From assembly GCA_038214685.1 (NCBI GenBank), contig JBBQRO010000017.1, forward strand, positions 1 to 43,041: a stretch of DNA of 43,041 nt, read 5' to 3'. The DNA comes from CADCTB01 sp038214685. GTDB lineage: Bacteria; Actinomycetota; Acidimicrobiia; Acidimicrobiales; AC-14. The notes under the pieces were generated by a model that was given only the letters and a program-made list of their open reading frames with translations, made no database searches and was not told where the DNA came from. Positions 37,848 to 43,041 of the stretch are shown here, in pieces (the first letter of the stretch is position 1; every line of letters starts with the position of its first letter). The position numbers and the translations under genes were made by a program.

Positions 37848-38765
37848 TCACGGGACGATGAGCCGGATACTGGCCTGGCCATGGGTGACCTTGAGCTCCT
37901 CGGCGTCACCCAGGTAGTCGCCGTCGACCTGGTGGGGGAAGGGCTTGTGACCACGCACGGTGAGCGAGGCCAGGTCGGTGTGGTAGTCCACGTCCTTGCT
38001 GCGCCGGAGGATCTCTCCCCGGCCCATGGCCGAGCCGAACAGGGTGAGGAGCGTCCGCACCTTCAGCTTCCGGGTCGTCACTGTGACCAGGCCCCGCTCG
38101 GGTCCGGTGTCGGGGGTGACTGACAGCGGTCGCCGGCCGAGGTAGGTGTAGGGGTTCGTGTTGAGGCAGATGGTGAAGAAGCCGTCCTCCACGCTGGTGC
38201 CGTCGGGGAAGTCGATGGCGAAGCTGGGCCGACGGTGGTCGTAGTGCTTGAAGTAGGTGGAGAACGACGAGTAGACGAAGATGGCCTGGCCGATCTTGCG
38301 CTTGAGCGACGACCTGCGCTCGACCTGGGCCACGACGGCGGCGTCGTAGCCGATGCCCAGGTGGAACAGGAAGTGGCGCCCGTTCACCGTCCCCAGGTCG
38401 AAGGTGCGCATGGCGTCTCCCCGCTCCAGAGCGGCCTGCAGCTGAGAGGCGGCGCGGGTGGCCTTGGGCGCCATGCCGATGGTGCGGGCGAAGACGTTGG
38501 TGGACCCACCGGGGAGGGCGGCCAGGGCGGTCGACGTGCCGGCCAGGCCGTTGGCCGCCTCGTTCATGGTGCCGTCGCCGCCCAGCACCACCACGGCGTC
38601 GAAGCCGTCGGCGGCCGCCTGGCGGGCCAGGTCGGTGGCGTCGTCACGTCGGGTGGTCTCGACGGTGGTGAGGTCGTGGTCGCCCACCAGGGCGGAGTTG
38701 GCCGCCATGCGGCTCTTCCAGTTCACCGACGACGCCGATGGGTTGATGAGCAGCATCAGCTTCAT
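37848..38765 (-). CDS. Diacylglycerol kinase-like lipid kinase (YegS/DAGK family), 305 aa
   Basis: The catalytic DAGK domain shows VVVLGGDGTMNEAANGL near residue 55-70 and LPGGSTNVFART, the nucleotide-binding motifs. The C-terminal beta-sandwich contains GIGYDAAVV and the closing QVDGDYLG. The ATG at 38765 gives the standard MKLMLLINPSAS opening; an upstream in-frame ATG at 38894 would overlap sigF. A lipid kinase-like gene (Rv3218) also lies next to whiB1 in M. tuberculosis. The substrate may be diacylglycerol or a related lipid. Confidence 0.92.
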   Translation of the reverse strand: MKLMLLINPSASSVNWKSRMAANSALVGDHDLTTVETTRRDDATDLARQAAADGFDAVVVLGGDGTMNEAANGLAGTSTALAALPGGSTNVFARTIGMAPKATRAASQLQAALERGDAMRTFDLGTVNGRHFLFHLGIGYDAAVVAQVERRSSLKRKIGQAIFVYSSFSTYFKHYDHRRPSFAIDFPDGTSVEDGFFTICLNTNPYTYLGRRPLSVTPDTGPERGLVTVTTRKLKVRTLLTLFGSAMGRGEILRRSKDVDYHTDLASLTVRGHKPFPHQVDGDYLGDAEELKVTHGQASIRLIVP

Positions 38766-38829
38766 GGATCCACTTTCCCTTCGGGACAGCGGTCCCATGA
38801 TTGCTGGTCGGAACGGCCCCCCGGGCCGT

Positions 38830-39582
38830 TCATGAGTCGTCCTCGGCTTGGGTTCGGAGTTGGGCCAGGGCCCGGGCCAGCAGGCGGGACACATGCATCT
38901 GGCTGATCCCCAGGCGCCCGGCGATCTCGGACTGGGTCAGGCCCTCGAAGAAGCGCAAGTGGAGGATCATGCGCTCCCGGGGGGGGAACTGGGCGATGAG
39001 GGGCGACAGCGTCACCCGGTGCTCGCTGTCGATGAGGCCCTGGTCCTCGGACCCCAGCTCCGCCGACAGCGACATCTCGTCATCGTTGCCGGACGGGGCG
39101 TCGAGCGAGGTGAAGCGATAGGCGTGGCCGGCCTCGATGGCTTCCAGCACCTCCTCCTCCGAAACCGCGGCGGAGTGGGCGATCTCGCCGATGGTCGGCG
39201 AGCGGCCCAGCTCCTGGGACAGGATGCTGACCACGCTGCCGAGGCGCAGGTGCAGCTCCTGCACCCGCCGGGGCACCCGGACCGCCCAACCCTTGTCGCG
39301 GAAGTGGCGCTTGAGCTCGCCGACGATGGTGGGCGTGGCGTAGGTGGAGAACTCCAGGCCCCGCTCGGGGTCGAAGCGGTCGACGGCCTTGAGTAGGCCC
39401 AGCGCCGCCACCTGGACCAGGTCGTCGAGCGGCTCGCCCCGGTTGGTGAACCGCCGGGCCAGGTACTCGGCCAGGCCCATGTGGGCCGTCACCAGGTCGT
39501 CGCGCAGGGCGCGGTCGCGCGTCGTGGCGTAGGTGTGGAACTTCCGCCTGAGCTCCTCGCGCTCTCTGCTGTCGAAAGCCAT
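38830..39582 (-). CDS. sigF: SigB/SigF/SigG-family RNA polymerase sigma factor, 250 aa
   Basis: This group 3 sigma factor has region 2 (LDDLVQVAALGLLKAVDRFDPERGLEFSTYATPTIVGELKRHFRDKGW in parts), region 3 (VQELHLRLGSVVSILSQELGR) and region 4 with the helix-turn-helix LTQSEIAGRLGISQMHVSRLL. The family controls general stress or developmental genes. The ATG at 39582 follows a 17-bp tandem duplication, described separately. The gene is 29 bp after an anti-sigma gene, the usual rsbW-sigF order. Assignment to SigF rather than SigB is by actinobacterial habit. Confidence 0.92.
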   Translation of the reverse strand: MAFDSREREELRRKFHTYATTRDRALRDDLVTAHMGLAEYLARRFTNRGEPLDDLVQVAALGLLKAVDRFDPERGLEFSTYATPTIVGELKRHFRDKGWAVRVPRRVQELHLRLGSVVSILSQELGRSPTIGEIAHSAAVSEEEVLEAIEAGHAYRFTSLDAPSGNDDEMSLSAELGSEDQGLIDSEHRVTLSPLIAQFPPRERMILHLRFFEGLTQSEIAGRLGISQMHVSRLLARALAQLRTQAEDDS

Positions 39583-39599
39583 CAGTTGTCGAATGCCAT
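39580..39599 (-). repeat. 17-bp tandem duplication creating a mini-ORF that ends on the sigF start
   Basis: On the minus strand CTGATGGCATTCGACA is followed at 17 bp by CTGATGGCTTTCGACA. The first copy opens ATG-GCA-TTC-GAC-AAC-TGA (MAFDN-stop), whose TGA overlaps the real ATG at 39582 as TGATG. The sigma factor itself starts M-A-F-D-S. Confidence 0.65.
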
Positions 39600-39611
39600 C
39601 AGTCGTTCCGC

Positions 39612-39992
39612 CTACGAGGACCTGTGTCGCTTGACCAGTCGGAACCGCGGGCCCTCCTCGCCCGCCGACAGCTCGCACTCGTCGACCACGGCGGCGAGGA
39701 TCTGGCCCGAGAGGGCGGAAACTACCGGTTCGTTGTCGAGGCCGTCGGAGAAGCGGCCTGCGCCCTCCACGACGAGATGGTCGCCGTCCAGCAGGTAACG
39801 GATGGTGATCGTGCCGGCCCGGCCCCTGGGCCCCACCATCGAGAAGCACAGCTCGTCGACGGCGATGCGTAGATCCTCGACCTCGTCGAGGGTGAACCCC
39901 ACCCGGCTGGCCACTCCGGCGGCCATGATCCGGGAGATGCGCAGGAACGCCGGGGCCGCAGGCAGCGCCAGCCGCACCTCTCCTGTCGCCAC
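39612..39992 (-). CDS. RsbW/SpoIIAB-like anti-sigma factor with degenerate ATP site, 126 aa
   Basis: The HATPase_c_2 layout is recognisable: SRVGFTLDEVEDLRIAVDELCFSMVG in place of the N-box, then TIRYLLDGDHLVVEGAGRF. The magnesium-binding Asn of the N-box and the D-x-G-x-G of the G1 box are not conserved, so kinase activity is doubtful even if sigma binding remains. Directly upstream of the sigma gene, it is the likely SigF antagonist. The GTG at 39992 has TACGGT 7 nt upstream. No anti-anti-sigma gene is nearby. Confidence 0.83.
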   Translation of the reverse strand: MATGEVRLALPAAPAFLRISRIMAAGVASRVGFTLDEVEDLRIAVDELCFSMVGPRGRAGTITIRYLLDGDHLVVEGAGRFSDGLDNEPVVSALSGQILAAVVDECELSAGEEGPRFRLVKRHRSS

Positions 39993-39999
39993 GGCCCTG

Positions 40000-40005
40000 A
40001 CCGTA
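40000..40005 (-). promoter_or_regulatory. -10 hexamer TACGGT of the anti-sigma/sigF operon
   Basis: On the minus strand TACGGT ends 7 nt before the GTG at 39992, in the 44-bp gap after the TIGR03843 gene. This suggests a leaderless operon start. Confidence 0.5.
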
Positions 40006-40036
40006 GTGGCACCGGGGCCGTGAGTTCGAACCGCCG

Positions 40037-40735
40037 CTAGACGAGGGGCCAGGGATAGGCCCGGCCCGAGGACACCATCGGGAACACGGGCCGCCTCAGG
40101 ATGGCTGCGGCCCGTGCTCCCAGGGCCTCGAGCTCGGCCGGCTCGAGCAACGCGGCCAGCTCCGACGGCGGCGACGCCGCCAGCCGGGCGACGTCGTCGA
40201 GGCGCCCGGGCGGAACGGGCAGGCCGGCGAAGTCCCAGATCACCGTGCGCAGCTTGGGCTCCTCGTGCAGGCACAGCCCGTGGTCGATCGCCCAGATCCG
40301 GCTGTCCTCGCCCCGCAGGCAGTGGCCGCTCTTGCGGTCGCCGTTGTTGACCAGCAGGTCGAGCAGGCAGATGGCTTTCAGGGAGTCGTGGAGCTCTGGC
40401 CGCTCCAGCATGGTGAAGTAGTGCTCCTCGAAATGGGCGGGCACGAAGCGCTGGAGCGACCCGGGCCCGTACGGGCCGTCGTCGCGCAGCACCGTCTCGG
40501 GCACCAGGCCCCAGCCGAGCGCCTCGGACACCATGTGGACCGCCACCTCCCGCCGGTACAGCCCGCTCGGGTAATCCCACAGCGGTCGCTCCCCCCGGTG
40601 GGGCTTGTAGATGCCGGTGCCCTCGTTCCCGTCCAGGCAGAGGTCGACGAGGAAGGTCCCGTTGGAGCTCCAGGGCATGCGGCCCCGAACCTCGATCTGG
40701 CCGCGCTGGAGGAGCTCTCGTGCTGCCTCAGGCAA
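40037..40735 (-). CDS. SCO1664-family protein (TIGR03843, PI3/4-kinase-like fold), 232 aa
   Basis: This actinobacterial family shows kinase-like motifs: GIYKPHRGERPLWDYPSGLYRREVA near residue 41, LLDLLVNNGDRKSGHCL as the catalytic loop and IWAIDHGLCLHEEPKLRTVIWDFAG as the metal-binding segment. The target is unknown. The start is a TTG at 40735, 12 bp after the DUF3090 stop. With DUF3090 and the histidine phosphatase it forms a trio conserved across actinobacteria, which I recall lying near mycothiol ligase mshC in many genomes; mshC is not in this window. Confidence 0.9.
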   Translation of the reverse strand: MPEAARELLQRGQIEVRGRMPWSSNGTFLVDLCLDGNEGTGIYKPHRGERPLWDYPSGLYRREVAVHMVSEALGWGLVPETVLRDDGPYGPGSLQRFVPAHFEEHYFTMLERPELHDSLKAICLLDLLVNNGDRKSGHCLRGEDSRIWAIDHGLCLHEEPKLRTVIWDFAGLPVPPGRLDDVARLAASPPSELAALLEPAELEALGARAAAILRRPVFPMVSSGRAYPWPLV

Positions 40736-40747
40736 CGGGCGACGTGC

Positions 40748-41242
40748 TCACCGTTCGCGATGGCCGTTGAGCCGGGGGCAGGTGTGACCCTGGGGATCGA
40801 GGGGCTGCCCGCACAGCGGGCACGGCGGCCGACCGGCGGAGACGGTCTCGGCGCCGTGCACCGACAGGGCGGCGACCTGCTCCCGGGTGGCGGTGATGCG
40901 GGCCCGGGCCGGGTCGTCGCCCTCCTCCACCAGTTCCTCGGCCAGGATGACCACCCGGTCGGCGTCTTCGTCGTAGGTGACGCCCAGCGAGGCCACCACC
41001 CACTCGGCCACCACCGGCTCGATCAGATCCATCCCCGTCGACGCGATGTCGGCCGGCGGGGGCATGTCGGCCAGCATCCCGGCCAGGTACGCCACCAGGG
41101 CGGCGACCTGCGCCTTCTCCAGCCGCAGCGACACCACCTGCTTGCCGTGGCGGACCTGCAGGTAGAACACGCGCTGGCCGGGCGGGCCGACCGCACCGGT
41201 GGTGAGGTGATCGACCTCAGGAATCTCGAACGAGCTACCCAC
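40748..41242 (-). CDS. DUF3090 protein (TIGR03847) with C-terminal zinc motif, 164 aa
   Basis: The family pattern is clear: GQRVFYLQVRHGKQVVSLRLEKAQVAALV, then LIEPVVAEWVVASLGVTYDEDADRVVI. The C-terminal CPLCGQPLDPQGHTCPRLNGH holds three cysteines and two histidines that look like a zinc knuckle. The function is unknown. The GTG at 41242 is 9 bp after the phosphatase stop, and it is the middle gene of the trio. Confidence 0.92.
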   Translation of the reverse strand: MGSSFEIPEVDHLTTGAVGPPGQRVFYLQVRHGKQVVSLRLEKAQVAALVAYLAGMLADMPPPADIASTGMDLIEPVVAEWVVASLGVTYDEDADRVVILAEELVEEGDDPARARITATREQVAALSVHGAETVSAGRPPCPLCGQPLDPQGHTCPRLNGHRER

Positions 41243-41251
41243 CGAGTGACC

Positions 41252-41896
41252 TCACGAGGGCTCCGGGGCCGGGCTGTCGCCCACGGTGTTGACCGACAGG
41301 ACGGTGGGCCCGCCGTCGCCGTAGGCGATGGACGTGACCGAGCACGGGGAGATCACGATGCGCTGGAACAGGTCGAGGTGGGTGCCCAGGGCGTGGGCGA
41401 CGGCGGCCTTGATGGTATCGGCGTGGGAGACGGCGACGATGGTCTGGCCCGGGTGGGCCAGGCGCAGCCGATCGAGGGCCGAGACGGTGCGGGTCTGCAT
41501 CTCCACGAACGACTCGCCGCCCGGGAAGCGGAACCCGCTCGGGTAGGAGTGGACGATCTTCCACTCCGGGGTCTTGCGCACGACCTTGAGCTCCTGGCCG
41601 GTCCAGTCGCCGATGTCGGCCTCGAGGAGGCCCTTGTCGAGCTTGACCTTGAGGCCGAGGGCCTTGGCGATGGCGCCGGCCGTCTCCCGGGTCCGCTCGA
41701 GAGGCGAGGCGTACACGGCGTCGACCTTCGCCAGCTTGGCCAGCCGCTCACCCACCGCCGCGGCCTGCGCCTCCCCGGTTTCGGACAGGTGCAATCCTGG
41801 CGCGCGCCCCGGGAGCAGCTTCCCCGTCGTCGGCGTCTGGCCGTGGCGGACGAGCAGAACGACGGTGGGGCGCGGTCGGGTCGCAGCTCGGGCCAT
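41252..41896 (-). CDS. Histidine phosphatase superfamily protein (MSMEG_4193/TIGR03848 type), 214 aa
   Basis: The phosphoglycerate-mutase fold has the RHG signature in VVLLVRHGQTPTTG near residue 15, the acid pair in ASPLERTRETA and the second catalytic His in VAVSHADTIKAAVAHALG. This pattern fits the actinobacterial TIGR03848 group. The ATG at 41896 is preferred over one at 41950 because it gives the usual N-terminus and leaves room for the divergent UDG gene. It leads the three-gene operon. Confidence 0.92.
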   Translation of the reverse strand: MARAATRPRPTVVLLVRHGQTPTTGKLLPGRAPGLHLSETGEAQAAAVGERLAKLAKVDAVYASPLERTRETAGAIAKALGLKVKLDKGLLEADIGDWTGQELKVVRKTPEWKIVHSYPSGFRFPGGESFVEMQTRTVSALDRLRLAHPGQTIVAVSHADTIKAAVAHALGTHLDLFQRIVISPCSVTSIAYGDGGPTVLSVNTVGDSPAPEPS

Positions 41897-41918
41897 GGGT
41901 TGCCGCCAAACTAGCCCG

Positions 41919-42602
41919 ATGCCGGGGACGGACTCGCTGAGCCAGGTCACTGACGACGTGGTGCATTGCCGGGCCTGCCCCCGCCTCGTGGCCTGGCGGG
42001 AGTTGGTGGCGGAGGAGAAGCGGGCGTCGTTCCGGGAGGAGGCCTACTGGGGGCGGCCGGTGCCCGGCTTCGGCGACCCGGCCGCGCCGTTGCTGGTGGT
42101 GGGCCTGGCCCCGGCAGCGCACGGCGGGAACCGGACCGGCCGGGTCTTCACCGGCGACCGCTCGGGCGACTGGGTGTTCCGGGCCCTCTGGCGGGCCGGC
42201 TTCGCCAATCAGCCGACCAGCGTGGCGGCCAACGACGGCCTGCGCCTCGCCGGCGCCTGGGTCGCCGCTGTCGTGCGCTGCGCCCCGCCGGCCAACAAGC
42301 CCACACCGACCGAGCGCGACCGCTGCGTCGGCTACCTCGTTCGGGAGATCGCTCTGCTCTCCGACCTGGCCGTGGTGGTGGCCCTGGGCCAGTTCGCCTA
42401 TGAGGCCGCCTGCCGCCTCTTCGCCGTCCGCCCACGCCCCCGCTTCGGTCACGGGGTGGAGGTGGCCCTCGCCGGCGGCCGAACCCTGCTGTGCTCCTAC
42501 CACCCGAGCCAGCAGAACACCTTCACCGGCGTCCTCACCGAGCCAGCGTTCGACGCCGTCTTCAGCCGCGCCCGCCAACTCGTCGACGCCCCGCGGCCCT
42601 GA
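41919..42602 (+). CDS. udgB: Uracil-DNA glycosylase, family 5 (UdgB), 227 aa
   Basis: This iron-sulfur DNA repair enzyme removes uracil and hypoxanthine from DNA. Motif A is GLAPAAHGGNRTGRVFTGDRSGDW near residue 61, lacking the catalytic Asp/Asn of other families, as expected for family 5. Motif B is HPSQQNTFTG. Cluster cysteines appear in HCRACPRL (17 and 20) and in RCAPPANKPTPTERDRC. The ATG at 41919 lies 22 bp from the divergent phosphatase start. Confidence 0.93.
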   Translation: MPGTDSLSQVTDDVVHCRACPRLVAWRELVAEEKRASFREEAYWGRPVPGFGDPAAPLLVVGLAPAAHGGNRTGRVFTGDRSGDWVFRALWRAGFANQPTSVAANDGLRLAGAWVAAVVRCAPPANKPTPTERDRCVGYLVREIALLSDLAVVVALGQFAYEAACRLFAVRPRPRFGHGVEVALAGGRTLLCSYHPSQQNTFTGVLTEPAFDAVFSRARQLVDAPRP

Positions 42603-42622
42603 GCCCGAGCTGGCGAAACGCC

Positions 42623-42672
42623 CGAACTGGTGACACTCAGCGTCGTATATCGCACCACGTGTCACCAGTTCG
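42623..42672. repeat. Palindromic element R2 (50 bp), inverted copy of R1
   Basis: Perfect 14-bp arms CGAACTGGTGACAC and GTGTCACCAGTTCG flank a 22-bp centre. Its reverse complement aligns without gaps with R1 (23857-23906), the arms differing by one base and the centre sharing TGGTGCGAYATACGAC. Like R1 it lies between convergent genes. Confidence 0.85.
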
Positions 42673-42698
42673 CCGGCGGCGCCCCGAGGGCCCCAAGG

Positions 42699-43041
42699 TC
42701 ACGCCGGCGGGAGCTCGTCCCGGGCTGCGCGGGCGGCTTCGGCCGCGGCGGCGAGGACGGATTCGGCGTCGACGATCTGGTAGGCGTAGCCCTGCTCGGC
42801 CAGGAACCGCTGGCGCCGGGCGGCGAACTCCTGGTCGTTGGTGTCGCGGGCCACCACTGTGTAGAAGTGGGCCTGGCGACCGTCGCGCTTGGGACGGAGG
42901 ATGCGCCCCAGGCGCTGGGCCTCCTCCTGGCGGCTGCCGAACGCCCCGGAGACCTGGATGGCCACCGACGCCTCGGGTAGGTCGATGGAGAAATTGGCCA
43001 CCTTGGACACCACCAGCAGCATCTCCTCGCCCACCCGGAAG
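42699..43041 (-). CDS. XPB/ERCC3-type DNA helicase, C-terminal part (cut by window edge)
   Basis: The last 113 residues are readable and the frame stays open to the window edge. The superfamily 2 helicase end is recognisable: LLVVSKVANFSIDLPEASVAIQVSG (motif V) and GSRQEEAQRLGRILRPK (motif VI), followed by the XPB-family tail TVVARDTNDQEFAARRQRFLAEQGYAYQI. Actinobacterial XPB homologues unwind DNA 3'-5' and work in repair. The internal ATG at 43034 is not the start. Confidence 0.92.
   Translation of the reverse strand, partial: FRVGEEMLLVVSKVANFSIDLPEASVAIQVSGAFGSRQEEAQRLGRILRPKRDGRQAHFYTVVARDTNDQEFAARRQRFLAEQGYAYQIVDAESVLAAAAEAARAARDELPPA

Overview
This 43 kb window is high-GC chromosomal DNA from an actinobacterium. 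The markers are a WhiB regulator, a DUF3107 protein, a PdtaS-type kinase, a Get3/ArsA-like ATPase pair, the TIGR03843/DUF3090/histidine-phosphatase trio and a family-5 uracil-DNA glycosylase. Starts are often GTG or TTG, and many genes carry a TANNNT -10 hexamer only 6-8 bp before the start codon, which implies leaderless mRNAs. A System I (Ccm) cytochrome c maturation operon is unusual for classical Actinomycetia, so I infer a deep-branching lineage such as Acidimicrobiia; this is inference only. I see no prophage, insertion sequence, tRNA, rRNA or CRISPR array. Both window edges cut genes: an ABC ATPase on the left and an XPB-like helicase on the right.

Layout. 1-1.2 kb: a leftward operon of membrane protein, winged-helix regulator and ABC ATPase, with a palindrome over its promoter. 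1.2-6.1 kb: SRAP-domain DNA-repair protein, repeat-containing lipoprotein, K+ channel, sugar O-acetyltransferase and DUF429 protein. 6.1-10.4 kb: valS and cysS, divergent from one shared palindromic -10 element, then a cold-shock gene with a structured leader. 10.5-16 kb: long coiled-coil protein, zinc alcohol dehydrogenase, small membrane protein, VapBC-type toxin-antitoxin pair and class E-like sortase. 16.1-21.9 kb: ccmABCDEF, ccmH and a CcmI-like TPR gene in one tightly overlapping operon. 21.9-23.9 kb: YeaQ-like, OsmC, DUF971 and HugZ-like proteins. 23.9-26.9 kb: an iron-sulfur module with cysteine desulfurase and SufR-like regulator divergent from the Mrp carrier, sharing one operator-sized palindrome. 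27-29.8 kb: Fic protein, molybdopterin oxidoreductase and its likely cytochrome b561 partner. 29.8-34.7 kb: lgt, DUF3107, two Get3-like ATPases and PdtaS. 34.8-40 kb: MMPL transporter, whiB with CRP-like sites, lipid kinase, SigB/F-type sigma factor and anti-sigma factor. 40-43 kb: the conserved actinobacterial trio, UDG and helicase.

How the parts fit. Several units deal with redox and iron-sulfur or heme chemistry: Ccm, the SufR/desulfurase/Mrp module, WhiB, HugZ-like, OsmC and the molybdenum oxidoreductase with its cytochrome b partner. The whiB-pdtaS-lipid kinase neighbourhood resembles the Rv3218-Rv3220c region of Mycobacterium tuberculosis, and the CRP-like site upstream of whiB suggests the cAMP input known for whiB1 may also be conserved.

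The most unusual signals are regulatory rather than new protein families: the mirror-symmetric valS/cysS promoter, a 50-bp palindromic element present twice at convergent gene ends, other stem-loops of similar design, and two start codons preceded by a tandem duplication that creates a mini-ORF ending on the real start.
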